64,000 nt of DNA. Source: Dryococelus australis (lineage: Eukaryota > Arthropoda > Insecta > Phasmatodea > Phasmatidae). The notes under the pieces are model-generated. The model made no database searches and was not told the DNA's origin. It worked only from the letters and a program-made list of their open reading frames with translations. The stretch's first letter is position 1. Each line of letters begins with the position of its first letter. The DNA is taken from contig CM056998.1 in NCBI GenBank assembly GCA_029891345.1, positions 169,780,332-169,844,331 of the forward strand, in the 5' to 3' direction. Positions 10,474-21,083 of the stretch are shown one piece after another. Position numbers and translations under genes: made by a program.

Positions 10474-12167
10474 AATACCGAACCTTTAAAGGGTGTACAG
10501 TGGCTCTGGTGATCCGCGCGGATTTAGAAACTGACCACTGCCAGGCTAACCAACCCGCACCAAGCGAACTCTCTCACACCCTGCCTGTGCGAATAAATCC
10601 GTTCCCTGCTTGAACACTTTCAATGTTAATACCGAACCTTTAAAGGGTGTACAATGGCTCTGGTGATCCGCGCGGATTTAGAAACTGACCACGGCCAGGC
10701 TAACCAACCCGCACCAAGCGAACTCTCTCACACCCTGCCTGTGCGAATAAATCCGTTCCCTGCTTGAACACTTTCAATGTTAATACCGAACCTTTAAAGG
10801 GTGTACAATGGCTCTGGTGATCCGCGCGGATTTAGAAACTGACCACTGCCAGGCTAACCAACCCGCACCAAGCGAACTCTCTCACACCCTGCCTGTGCGA
10901 ATAAATCCGTTCCCTGCTTGAACACTTTCAATGTTAATACCGAACCTTTAAAGGGTGTACAGTGGCTCTGGTGATCCGCGCGGATTTAGAAACTGGCCAC
11001 TGCCAGGCTAACCAGCCCGCACCAAGCGAACTCTCTCACACCCTGCCTGTGCGAATAAATCCGTTCCCTGCTTGAACACTTTCAATGTTAATACCGAACC
11101 TTTAAAGGGTGTACAATGGCTCTGGTGATCCGCGCGGATTTAGAAACTGACCACTGCCAGGCTAACCAACCCGCACCAAGCGAACTCTCTCACACCCTGC
11201 CTGTGCGAATAAATCCGTTCCCTGCTTGAACACTTTCAATGTTAATACCGAACCTTTAAAGGGTGTACAATGGCTCTGGTGATCCGCGCGGATTTAGAAA
11301 CTGACCACTGCCAGGCTAACCAACCCGCACCAAGCGAACTCTCTCACACCCTGCCTGTGCGAATAAATCCGTTCCCTGCTTGAACACTTTCAATGTTAAT
11401 ACCGAACCTTTAAAGGGTGTACAATGGCTCTGGTGATCCGCGCGGATTTAGAAACTGACCACTGCCAGGCTAACCAACCCGCACCAAGCGAACTCTCTCA
11501 CACCCTGCCTGTGCGAATAAATCCGTTCCCTGCTTGAACACTTTCAATGTTAATACCGAACCTTTAAAGGGTGTACAATGGCTCTGGTGATCCGCGCGGA
11601 TTTAGAAACTGGCCACTGCCAGGCTAACCAACCCGCACCAAGCGAACTCTCTCACACCCTGCCTGTGCGAATAAATCCGTTCCCTGCTTGAACACTTTCA
11701 ATGTTAATACCGAACCTTTAAAGGGTGTACAATGGCTCTGGTGATCCGCGCGGATTTAGAAACTGACCACTGCCAGGCTAACCAACCCGCACCAAGCGAA
11801 CTCTCTCACACCCTGCCTGTGCGAATAAATCCGTTCCCTGCTTGAACACTTTCAATGTTAATACCGAACCTTTAAAGGGTGTACAGTGGCTCTGGTGATC
11901 CGCGCGGATTTAGAAACTGGCCACTGCCAGGCTAACCAACCCGCACCAAGCGAACTCTCTCACACCCTGCCTGTGCGAATAAATCCGTTCCCTGCTTGAA
12001 CATTTTCAATGTTAATACCGAACCTTTAAAGGGTGTACAGTGGCTCTGGTGATCCGCGCGGATTTAGAAACTGACCACTGCCAGGCTAACCAACCCGCAC
12101 CAAGCGAACTCTCTCACACCCTGCCTGTGCGAATAAATCCGTTCCCTGCTTGAACACTTTCAATGTT
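10474..12167. repeat. 154-bp tandem satellite, 11 exact-length monomers
   Basis: Monomers start at 10474, 10628, 10782, 10936, 11090, 11244, 11398, 11552, 11706, 11860 and 12014, each with AATACCGAACCTTTAAAGGG. Every spacing is exactly 154 bp, with no indel, and the array is 11.0 units long. Differences are a few substitutions, mainly ACAGTGG/ACAATGG, CTGACC/CTGGCC and a few single changes. Each unit has two perfect palindromes, CCTTTAAAGG and ATCCGCGCGGAT. The GC-rich monomer stands out from its AT-rich flanks. The near-identity suggests recent amplification or homogenisation. I do not recognise the family, and no other copy occurs in the window. Confidence 0.97.
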
Positions 12168-12637
12168 AACAGCCTTTGAATTTCCTAGACATTCACAAAT
12201 ACCTACACTCATTCGTTACGCGAAACGCAAACTTTCTTAATTTAACGAAGTTAATATTATTTCCAAAAGCTCTAAATACTGTTTCTCATGTGGTCAGTCT
12301 AGCTTTACAACGTGGTTCCCAAAAGACAGTGAGAAACATTCGCGTCTGCCTACGATATTTTGCACTCGTGCCTCAAAAATAATAACTAAATACAGAAAAT
12401 TATGGTATCCACAAACATGCGTACTGACCGAATACAGTATGTTGAAATGAATCAAGAGAATACGCGCGCGCGCGTGTGTGCGTGTGCGTGTGTGTGTGGT
12501 GTGTGTGTTTTTTTACCAAAATAAGAAAAATATTAAAACACTAGCGAATCAAAAATAATATTTAAGCTTTAAAAAGAAGACCTCCATTTGCTCTGATTAG
12601 TTTTAAATCACCAATGGCATGCTAGAAAGTCGCTGTA
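12168..12637. other. Right flank of satellite with Z-DNA-prone repeat
   Basis: No gene was seen. At about 12463-12508 there is a run of alternating CG and TG dinucleotides (GCGCGCGCGTGTGTGCGTGT and onward), an alternating purine-pyrimidine tract. The remainder is AT-rich. Confidence 0.6.
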
Positions 12638-13053
12638 AGCTGTTTACGGTAAAATGAGCACTTTTGAAAGCCCTGCTTAAGATATACTTGTGTGCACCTT
12701 GTGTATTCTTCCGCCTTGTGTAAAATTACCATTGCCATGGGCCTCATCGCTTTATGCATGCGCAGGTCAAGTGAAACCGAAAATTATTATAAAAGTAGAT
12801 ATTGTACAAATCTGCTCATTTTTACACTTCGATGCATTAACAAAACAGAAAGTGAAATAAATAATTTGATTTAACACAAATGGTTACCTAACACTTTTAA
12901 TTCGACGTTAAGATATGGAACTACTTCCCATCCATCGTTACCAACTTCACTGTGTGCATGTCACTCAGTGCGCACGTTAAAATGTATACAGGCAGGGGCA
13001 GTGACTTTTTTCTAATGTTGATTTCAAAAGTTCTCATTCAATCGTGAACAGCC
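12638..13053 (+). mobile_element. MITE, GGCTGTTCACGG family, long class (copy 2)
   Basis: Starts AGCTGTTTACGGTAAAATG and ends ATCGTGAACAGCC. Length and interior blocks match copy 1 (CCCTGCTTAAGATATACTTG, GTTACCTAACACTTTT, TTCGACGTTAAGATATGGAA). It is preceded by TA and followed by TTTA. It is not coding. Confidence 0.85.
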
Positions 13054-13996
13054 TTTACATTATCTGTGTTTATAAGTCTAGGGGGAGTGAAATTTTGCAA
13101 CAAGATTTCAAGAGAAGTTATATTACAAAACCCTGTAGAGTCGTACACCTACCTCGATTGGCTGAGTTCCTCTTTTACACGTGTTCAGAATTTAGGTGTC
13201 GCTTATACATGGCGGAATTCCGTTACGGTAGGCAACACTGACTACGGAGGTGAAGGCACGGTCGACCGGAGAGCAATCTACAGGCGCTCTCACACACACA
13301 CACCGCACAACGTGGAGGCGAATACGGTTGGAGAGGGGGGGGGGGGGTTGGTTGGTCGACCGGAAGCGGGAGGAGGGGCAAGTTCACGCACGTCGCTGAA
13401 AGTCGGAGTGTGGAGGGAAGGAGAGGGTTCGAGTCACGTCTCACTGCGTCACGATGGCCGGAGCCGTTCACGGCTCGCCGGAGCAGTTTATCAGCTGCGC
13501 TGCGAGTAGAGGCGAAGGGGCAGGATGGTGGTGGCGAATCGGAGCGATCACCTCCATCAAGATTTCGAATTGTTGGACAGTTATCGCAGTGTGATATTTT
13601 CGGACTGTAAATCAACTTGTATGACAACAATCTTTAAAGATGCAATTTTAATTTTGATTGTTAAAATGTCGTGTCAGCTAAAAAAAAATTATTAACGTTT
13701 ATCGAATGTATTTGTATAACTGTTTACATAATCTGTTTAAAAGAAACAGATATGTTAGTGTTGGAAGAGCACGCATGATTTTGTAATGAAAATCTTAATC
13801 ACTGGTAAATTTTACCCTTGAAAGTCAAAAAAATTTTCTCGGAGGAGAAAGTGCCGAACCGCAGTTTTACAGGTGACATTCCGCCGTTAGCAAGTTTTTG
13901 ATTTTGAGATCAATCACAACCGTCTCTCTCGAAAAACATTTCTCCAGCACTTTCGAGCAGTCTCTCCGGGAAATGGCCCCGGGGGTAGAGGGGAGG
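13054..13996. other. GC/CpG-rich stretch without a defendable gene
   Basis: From about 13230 to 13560 the sequence is GC- and CpG-rich with a G-run near 13341. Overlapping ORFs occur in several frames and both strands, as expected from composition, and none shows a domain. It could be an exon or promoter of an unseen gene, but nothing here proves it. Confidence 0.35.
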
Positions 13997-14062
13997 GTAG
14001 ATGCAGTGATCTACTGCGCACGGATTAGAGGGTAGAGTAGATGCAGTGATCTACTGCGCACC
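13997..14062. repeat. Two direct copies of a hairpin-forming segment
   Basis: GTAGATGCAGTGATCTACTG followed by CGCAC occurs at 13997 and again 40 bp later at 14037. Each copy contains GTAGAT-GCAGTG-ATCTAC, a perfect 6-bp inverted repeat with a 6-nt loop. Confidence 0.8.
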
Positions 14063-14114
14063 GGCGACATCCGTCGCCCCTCAACGGCTACCTACAGCGA
14101 CGTGCGACGATATA

Positions 14115-14281
14115 GGCTGTTCACGGAAAAGTGAGCACTTTTCATGTCCCAGTTACTTTTCCCTTTCAGCCATTTTTTACCCTTTAACCACCTTGTTGAC
14201 GTCTAAGAGCTAAAATAATATATATTTATTGTATTCCAAGTGAGAAGGCTTTCAAAAGAGCTCACTTTACCGTGAATAGCC
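14115..14281. mobile_element. MITE, GGCTGTTCACGG family, short class (167 bp)
   Basis: Starts GGCTGTTCACGGAAAAGTG and ends CACTTTACCGTGAATAGCC, with TATA on both flanks. The TIRs match the long class but the interior does not, so this is a separate non-autonomous size class, as at 37939 and 61639. Confidence 0.85.
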
Positions 14282-15184
14282 TATACATAGTTTTATTTTA
14301 GTCACACAAGAAAATATGTATGTGCCAAACCACACCAATACAGAGCTTCTGGCGCAGAATACGATTTTAAGAGAGCGCAGGACAAAAATTGACGATAAAC
14401 ACGATAACTTGAGTATACAGGTTTTTGGAAGCCTATATAAAAAACATCAAACCTACAAAACAGTTTTTGCCAAATTTGTAAGCAAATATCACACCACAGT
14501 GATGCATATCTAATGAGCGATTTTTGAAGAAGTGTTATACGCCTAATTGTGGCCCAGGGATATTGTGATAAAGGAATACAGCACTTTACATTTTTACTCA
14601 GAGCTGGCATGAACTCTGGCGCAAGCTCGCCATTTTTCGGTTTTTCAATATGCGTTTCTCAAAACGCATGCAGACGTTCCATTATCCTGTTTTAGAGTTT
14701 ACTTACGATTCACGACCTCTTGACATAACGGTGTTTCAAGTACAACAGAATGAAGTAACGAAATGCATACTCAGATTAGCACTTCCACTCGGTCAACATA
14801 ATCTGCTATCATACATTTAGTTTGTTGAGATAAACAATTGTTATTCTACATGTGTTCTGAAAATACGTCATCTCTAACAGTGCCACCGAATATTAGCCCC
14901 AGTTTATACAAATGTCTGTTTTCATAGACAGTGACAACGGGGCATCAATACCGAACCCAGAATTTCAATAATTTTTCTGGAAGATTTTTAAATCAGGTTC
15001 TAAATTTTAATTACTCACTTACAAAGGCAAATAACGCTACTAAGCACGTAAAATAAAATTACATAGAAGAGATTTTCAAAGTAGCCCTGCTCGTAATAGA
15101 CTACATACACTGCAAGCAAGCTTTTAAGAGCGCCAGGTAAATGTTCCTGTATAGATAGATGTTATAAACTGTACATAAAAATAA
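14282..15184. other. No gene recognised
   Basis: AT-rich sequence. Short ORFs on both strands at about 14300-14610 show no domain. Confidence 0.4.
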
Positions 15185-15528
15185 TCTTCTTTATATATAA
15201 AATCCTTAGTGCATGACTAAACCGCATCATCACTGACAAACCACTCGACCAATTGAGACCATATTCACACCATATATGATTGAGGTGGCGAGTAAGGTTT
15301 TTAGTTAGGAATGTTTCATTCCGATAGGTGGCGCTGGAGTCTAACTTCTATATTTATGGGCCGATTTTTCTCATACTTGAAGGAAATGTTTGTTGATCTA
15401 AAAGAGAAAAAGGCCAGAGATACCACGGTTAAACATCGGTCGACATGCCAGAAGTAATAGAGAGGACGCATTGAGAAGGCAAAATAGAACGTGAAAGAGG
15501 CGGAACAACGTTCGTCGGGATCAGCTAG
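15185..15528 (+). mobile_element. Helitron-like non-autonomous element, intact copy
   Basis: Begins A|TCTTCTTTATATATAAAATCC and ends AGCTAG|T, matching the Helitron rule (5' TC, 3' CTRR, inserted between A and T). A bulged hairpin formed by GGCGGAAC and GTTCGTC lies about 10 nt before CTAG. The interior includes CATCACTGACAAACCACT, CCGATAGGTGGCGCTGGAG and CTTCTATATTTATGGGCC. It is 344 bp long with no coding capacity. A second copy, split by a hAT insertion, lies at 55196-59355. Confidence 0.8.
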
Positions 15529-15710
15529 TAATGTAATAGTAAAACTACACTTTAATGCAATGTTTGAAGAGTAAGTTTCCGCGAGAAATCTTAACATAAT
15601 ACAATGCAGATCTACTCAAAATAAACAGAACCTCGTGAAAATTCTTCGGAACAGTAACAAGGAAGCCTGTAAAGAAAAAAAAAACTTCCGTTACCTCTAC
15701 GCGAAAATAA

Positions 15711-15888
15711 TAGTAATGAAGTATCATTAATGGGTCATCTGCAACATTTTACAGCATAACTGGTGATACTGGCTGTATCCCTTTTCTAAGTAAACTTGCT
15801 AGTAATGAAGTATCATTAATGGAATGGGTTATCTGCAACATTTCACTATAACTGGTCTTATTGGCTGTATCCCTTTTCTAAGTAAACT
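15711..15888. repeat. Tandem duplication, 89-bp unit
   Basis: TAGTAATGAAGTATCATTAA recurs at 15711 and 15800. Both copies end with CTGTATCCCTTTTCTAAGTA. The copies have diverged by substitutions and small indels. Confidence 0.85.
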
Positions 15889-16310
15889 TTCCGTGTTGAG
15901 TGTTGCGGATGTTACTCTCAATGAAAGGCTCCCCTACTTCCACACGTAATTAATCACCTGAGAAATGTTAGGACATCTAAGACAAAGCGTCTTATACTTT
16001 TAATGAAAATGGGAATGTTCTCCCCTCCCTCGCCAGTAGAAAACAATTTAATTTAATCGATAAAGTTTTCCAACATCACCGCGAAATATTTGACTTTTCC
16101 TGAAGTATATGAGAGAAGTTCAGAAATCGTCAATTAAAACCGCATGCCTCAACAAGATTTAAAAGTTCTCTAATAGTTTTATTACAGCAAGTGAATCACT
16201 GTATCGCTAAGCTAGAAACACTCTAGTGCCTTTATATCACTTCAGGCAAAAGTGCGTAATACGACTGCCACACAAAATCATAGAAACGGAAGGCACAAAA
16301 GTGAGTGAGT
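15889..16310. other. No gene recognised
   Basis: AT-rich sequence without a recognised element. Confidence 0.4.
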
Positions 16311-16558
16311 AAGTGAAGAGATTTGAACGGCTCTTAACAGCGAGGTCTTGAGAGCCGATGAGTGGTGATTGAGGCGAGTATGGAGCAGGGCAGGAATGAA
16401 AGGGCGGGGGAAATGGGAGATCCCCGAGAAAACCCGCCGCCCAACGGCATCGTCCGGTACGACTCCCACATGCGAAAATCCGGAGTTACCAGGCCGGGGA
16501 TTGAACCCGGATCGCCTTGGTGGGAGGTGAGCAGGCTAACCGCTCAGCCACCCTGGCA
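16311..16558 (-). mobile_element. tRNA-derived SINE, copy 1
   Basis: On the minus strand the head reads GCCAGGGTGGCTGAGCGGTT, whose TGGCTGAGCGG is an A-box match, followed by GGGTTCAATCCCCGGCC, a B-box match. The body contains CGCATGTGGGAGTCG and TTTTCTCGGGGATCTCCC, and the tail contains CTCGCCTCAATCACC and AAGACCTCGCTG. It belongs with the copies at 34817, 36364, 40512, 50536 and 60364. It would be transcribed by RNA polymerase III and mobilised by a LINE, if active. Its protein ORFs are incidental. Confidence 0.88.
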
Positions 16559-17141
16559 CGAGAGGGGCTTACGAAGGCGAATACGGGGAAGTATCCTTGC
16601 CATTTTGAATTTACGTATTTTCCTCCATACTTTAATCTTCAGAGCCAATATTTAAAAACCAAGCTAGTCAAGCCATGGGTCACATCTTAAAAGTTATTTT
16701 GAAATCCAACTTAGTTTTCTTGCATGATTAGTTTCACACATGTACACGTAATTAAATATTACCTAATTATTTAATAATGCGAATGCCACATGGGAATATA
16801 CAGGTATAATTGAACCCGTGCAAATTAAAAAAAAAATTGTTAAGTAGTCCCCTATGTCATGTCTAGCTTCGAGTTTTTGTGCCTGGTCATAAATTTTCAC
16901 TTCGAAGAATTGTAAGAAAAATCGAAGATGGAATGGATACAACCCCCTTAAATACGAAATCCTTACAAGTACTCTTGGCGATGAGCTAAAGTTTTTTAAG
17001 TATTACTGTAAAAGTCTTCCAGTGACATTTTCCTACTGATTCCGCATTATTGATCAATATGACTTAATAACTTACGTATTTACAGTTGCTTACAATAAAT
17101 GAGGTACATTTGTATAGGTATTTGTATGTACTATGTATATA
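16559..17141. other. No gene recognised
   Basis: AT-rich sequence with no recognised repeat. Confidence 0.4.
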
Positions 17142-17902
17142 CAGGATGTCTGAAAGACACCGACAAACGCCGGCAGGTGATTCCTTAGTAAAATATAAGA
17201 CGAAAATGTAAGAACCACGTTCTCCGAAATTGATTATTAAGGGAGCTGTGCGCCCCCAAAAGTCGGATTTTGAAATACCTTAAGTTAAATATTTTAGAAA
17301 CTACTTGCGACTAAGCGGCTAATCGGCGAATAGTGTTTTGTATAATGGAGATCGTTCACTTCGAGAAACGTGGTTGGTAATAGCATCCTCTTACATTGGT
17401 AAAAAGGGGGTTGCAACCCTGTGTTTGCACGAATCATGTTAACAAACAATTGTAAGCGATTTAATTAATGAATTTATTAATCAGCACGTCTGCATTAACA
17501 AAAAAGGTAATCTTGTCCGAACACTCTCAGGTGAACAGTTTGCGAGAAATCCGTGGGACACCATTCAAAACAGAAAGCGAGTGGCCTGGCAGGTAGGCAA
17601 TCCATAGCACGAGACATGTTACTATGATGAAAGACGGACAGTGGTTTCATTGAACAGTAACGATAAATTACCTAAGTTCACGAATATACACGACGCTTTG
17701 CGCGTGTAAACTACAGCGAGCGCTATCGATTTTAAACCATGTAGTTAAGGGGGTAGATTCCTGAATTGTTCATCGTGTTTTATTTCGTGAATTAAATGTA
17801 AAGCGTCAGGATTAGTCTGAAACCACCGACATTGTTTTCGTCTTATTTTTTTCCTAAGTAATCACCTGCCTGCGTTTATCGGTGTCGTTCAGGCTCGCCC
17901 TG
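17142..17902. mobile_element. Tc/mariner-type MITE with ~70-bp TIRs
   Basis: The left end CAGGATGTCTGAAAGACACC and the right-end inverse CAGGGCGAGCCTGAACGACA begin inverted repeats of about 70 bp that share ACACCGA, AAACGC, GGCAGGTGATT and ATAAGACGAAAA. Both ends abut TA. The 761-bp element has no recognisable transposase. Its termini resemble those of 6408-7124 in the first bases only. Confidence 0.82.
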
Positions 17903-18124
17903 TATAACACACAAATACTGGTGGAAATGCATTTAAGAACACCCCATAGGAATACACATATCTGCCCCAAAGTTGGTACATAAGAAAGAGGTGGAATGTG
18001 GGACTGATCAAAACATCAAGTCTGTGGGACATACATAACATTAATGCAATACATACAGCACACGCCTTAATAAGGAGTGTAAGACATTCCGAACGGCTCA
18101 CATGCAGCAATGCTGACATGTACA

Positions 18125-18543
18125 GGCTGTTCACGGTCAAATGAGCCCTTTTGAAAACTCTGCTTAACATCTACTTGCATGCATGTTGTGTACTATTCCG
18201 CCTCATGCAAAATTAACATTGCCATGGGCTTCATCACTTTATTCATGTGTCGGTCAACCGAGACTGTGAAATCATCAAAAAGTAAATATTTTACAAATCC
18301 GCTAATTTTTACACTTCGATGCATGAAAAAAATAACAGAAAGCCAAAGAAATCATTTAAGTTATCACAAATAGTTTCCTGACATTTTTCATTCGACGGTA
18401 ATCTATGGAACTACTTTCCATCCATAGATACTAACTTTACTGGGCGCATGTCACTCAGTGCGCCCGTTAAAATATATACAGATAGGAGTGGTGACTTTTT
18501 TCTACGGTTGATTTCAGAGGTGCTCACTTAATCGTGAACAGCC
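18125..18543 (+). mobile_element. MITE, GGCTGTTCACGG family, long class (copy 3)
   Basis: Starts GGCTGTTCACGGTCAAATG and ends TTAATCGTGAACAGCC. The 419-bp length and interior match the other long copies. The right flank is TATA. It lies next to the Tc1 relic that follows, without shared ends. Confidence 0.88.
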
Positions 18544-18555
18544 TATAACTTATCG

Positions 18556-19240
18556 TAAAACATGCGGAATGTCTTTCTGGAGTACGGTCCCCCACGCACG
18601 CTGTACCTATTGCCGTAGCTGGACGATGGTCGTTGCCGGGACTGAGCAAGATGTCAGTCTCCGACTCATCATGTCCCACACATGATCAACAGGGCAGAGG
18701 TCTGGAGATGTAGCGGGCCAGGGTAGAATGCGCACACCGTGTGGAGCACGCTGTGTTGTCATAGCGACATGGGGACGCGCGTTATCGTGCTGGAAGACTG
18801 GGTCTTGCAGAGTATCGAGATACGATGAGAGGACTTGATTGAAAAAGTCACGGATGTGCGATGCATTCGTCATGCTCCCCTGGATAAGTACCAGAGGCGA
18901 TCCGAGATCAATATGTGTAGCTTATGGGATCCCATACCATAATCCCAGCTGTGGCTCTGGCATGGCGAGTACGAATACACGCTGGATTGTTCAGAGCACC
19001 CGCAGTTTGTCCACGGCTGAAAAGTCATTCGTCACTGAACACCACTGCTATTCGTTCGCTTCTCCAGCACACACTCTCCCAACACCACCACGGATGTTAA
19101 CGACAATGAGCAAATGTCAGGGGCAAGACGTGCCAGAGGAAAACGAGAACGTAGACCTGCCTCCAACAATTGATTGTTCATTGTTTGTATAGACACATGG
19201 GGTATAGACACAGTAGCTCTACAGCTCGACAATCTTTAGT
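18556..19240 (-). pseudogene. Tc1-like transposase relic
   Basis: Read on the minus strand from 19240. An N-terminal portion reads VSIQTMNNQLLEAGLRSRFP, typical of the linker after the paired-type helix-turn-helix domain. A frame change follows, then IAVVFSDE with the first catalytic Asp, GIMVW, FQHDNARPHVA with the second Asp, and SPDLCPVDHVWDMMSRRL. The last motif normally carries Glu in Tc1 (DD34E); here the codon gives Asp. Stops and at least two frame changes interrupt it, the 5' DNA-binding part is missing, and no TIRs were found. It is a dead fragment. Confidence 0.85.
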
Positions 19241-19693
19241 GAAGCCCCGTTCTCCTTCTCTCTCACACACACGCCACACCCCCCCTGCACCTACGTTTGC
19301 CTTGTCTCCTTCCATCCAATAGCGAGCAAGCGGCCTTATTTACAACCTGTACCTACAGTCACGTTAGTTGTAAAGAAGTGTTAATTGTTGTGGCAACTTG
19401 TGCTGTTTTCCATCCAGTTTCGCGTCACGCTCATTTACCCGCAAGTTATAAGTATTTCCGTCATTATGTGCCGTAATGTGACTTGCAATAATATTCATAT
19501 ATGTTATCATTGCTGGATCAGCAGCCAGTTCGATTCATTTCTTGCTGGGGTGGTGCGAAGCAAAGTGCAAGAGATTTACGTGACGAAAAAACTATACCCA
19601 CTCTAAAAAAAAAAAACTTGTGGGCACGGTTGGCAAAAGAAATTAATTTCAGAGACACTAGGGAAACTTTGCGAAGATTAATCAAATAAATGG

Positions 19694-20151
19694 ATATAAA
19701 TGGATTTCAAGTTCAATAAAAATTCAAAAATAAGCAGATAAACCTGATCGTCGCATTGCATGCGAAATACCTTCGAACTATAAAGGAAAATGACAGACAG
19801 GGAGAAAGTAAATTACCTGTAATATACCTCGATGAGACATGGATTATTCTAATTACATTTTGAGCAAGTGTTGGCAGCATAATGACGTATCAGGAGTGTA
19901 CAAAAACAACCATCCACGCAAGCGAAGACTTATTATAGTTCACACAGGTAGTGAAAATGGCTTCATCGAGGGAGCAAAGTTTATTTTTAAAGACAAAACT
20001 AAAAACGGAGAATATAATGATGAAATGAATAACAACACTTTCATGAAATGGCGTGAAACACCATTACGTCCCAAAATTCCATCCCCAAGCAGTATGGTTT
20101 GTTGATATGCTCCATACCATAGCGTGCGTGGGAACAAACCTCCACCTATCT
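19694..20151 (+). pseudogene. IS630/Tc1/mariner-type transposase relic (DDE_3-like)
   Basis: The first frame carries PVIYLDETWI, the first catalytic Asp motif, near 19811. After a frame change near 19845 the ORF reads SKCWQHNDVSG, then RLIIVHTGSENGFIEGAKF and GEYNDEMNNNTFMKW, a signature of this insect transposase group. The region after 20090 reads YAPYHSVRGNKPPP in another frame, where a DNAPYHS-type motif with the second Asp is expected; the Asp is lost in the frame change. The relic ends where repeat R3 begins, so R3 may have truncated it. Confidence 0.8.
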
Positions 20152-21083
20152 CAGTGGCAAATATAAATATAGGGTGGCCACTTACACACGTTTTCTGAGA
20201 ATCCTATCTAATAGACGATCTCTGTCTGTCTGTCCGTCTTTAATACCTCTAAGTCCCTTGAAACTCAACAGAAGTTCTGAAATTTTGCAGAGCGAATCCT
20301 CAGGATAAAATACAGGTCACGTTCGAATTTCAGCAATATCAGATTATGCAATCATTACCTTTACCCTAAAAACTCATTTTTTAATTAGTTTTCCCTATGA
20401 AAAGTTTTGTACTAACGCATAGAGAATATTACATAGAGATATTAAGGTATTGGAATACCATTTTTGTTTACTTTAAATGTCTCGCTTCAATGTTGAGTTA
20501 ATTAAGTGGGGCCACAGTGGCTCAGCGGATAGAGCGATTCCGAATGGGGCCTTAGTAGCTCAGTGGATAGAGAGATTCCATGTGGGACTGCAGTTGCTCA
20601 GTGGATAGAACTATATCAAGTGGTGTCTTAGTGGCTCAGTGGATACAGCAATTCCAAGTGGGGTCTTAATGGCTCAATGGATAAAGAGATTCCCAGTGAG
20701 GTCGCAGTGACTTAGTGGATATATATATATATCAAATTGGGCCTTAGTACTCGTTGGATAGAGAGCTTCCAAGTGGGGCCGCAGTGACTTAGTGGATAGA
20801 GAGATTCCCAGTGGAGCCGCAGTGGTTCAGTGGATAGAGCGATTCCAAGTGGGTTCAGTGGCTTAGTGGATAAAACTATATCTAATGTTAGGTTAATTTC
20901 ACATCATTTTTTTTTTTTCAATCTTTGTATGATAACAAAAATTTGTAAGATCGTAACTGTTCTAGGCAAGTGAAAATACAAAAAAAAAAAGGTCACGAGC
21001 TGAGCCCCTAGTTGTAGAATATTTAGAAGGTTATATACGTGTGGATTGGTGGCATTGCTATTGTTCGGAATCACGTTTTTTTC
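20152..21083 (+). repeat. Dispersed repeat R3, copy 1
   Basis: Collinear with 25083-25915. Shared landmarks: GGCAAATAT(A/G)AATATAGG, GTGGCCACTTAC, GACGATCTCTG, GAATCCTCAGG, the tandem tRNA-like array, then GAGCCCCTAGTTGTAGAATA, TTTAGAAGGTT and ACGTTTTTTT. There is no ORF. I could not assign ends or a class; the internal AATCCTAT segment looks like a Helitron-style 5' end, but homology extends beyond it. Confidence 0.78.
20504..20883 (+). repeat. Tandem array of ~38-bp tRNA 5'-half modules (10 units)
   Basis: About ten units of the type AGTGGGGCCGCAGTGGCTCA plus GTGGATAGAGCGATTCC. Each contains the D-arm/A-box motif of a tRNA (TGGCTCAGTGG, then ATAGAGC), but no unit has a T-arm or B-box. One unit has expanded into a short TA run. 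The start of the unit resembles the head of the SINE family in this window. Confidence 0.85.

Noticed and set aside
10474-12167. CRISPR-like array
   Set aside because: Units are contiguous 154-bp monomers with no unique spacers, and the context is eukaryotic. It is a satellite.
13066-13630. Overlapping ORFs of 135-147 codons on both strands
   Set aside because: CpG-rich composition lengthens ORFs in all frames. No domain, splice site or codon signal supports either strand.
18839-19192. 117-codon plus-strand ORF
   Set aside because: It is the antisense shadow of the minus-strand Tc1 relic, which has clear catalytic motifs.
20152-21083. Helitron assignment for repeat R3
   Set aside because: An internal AATCCTAT and a CCCTAGT resemble Helitron ends, but homology between the two copies continues beyond both points.
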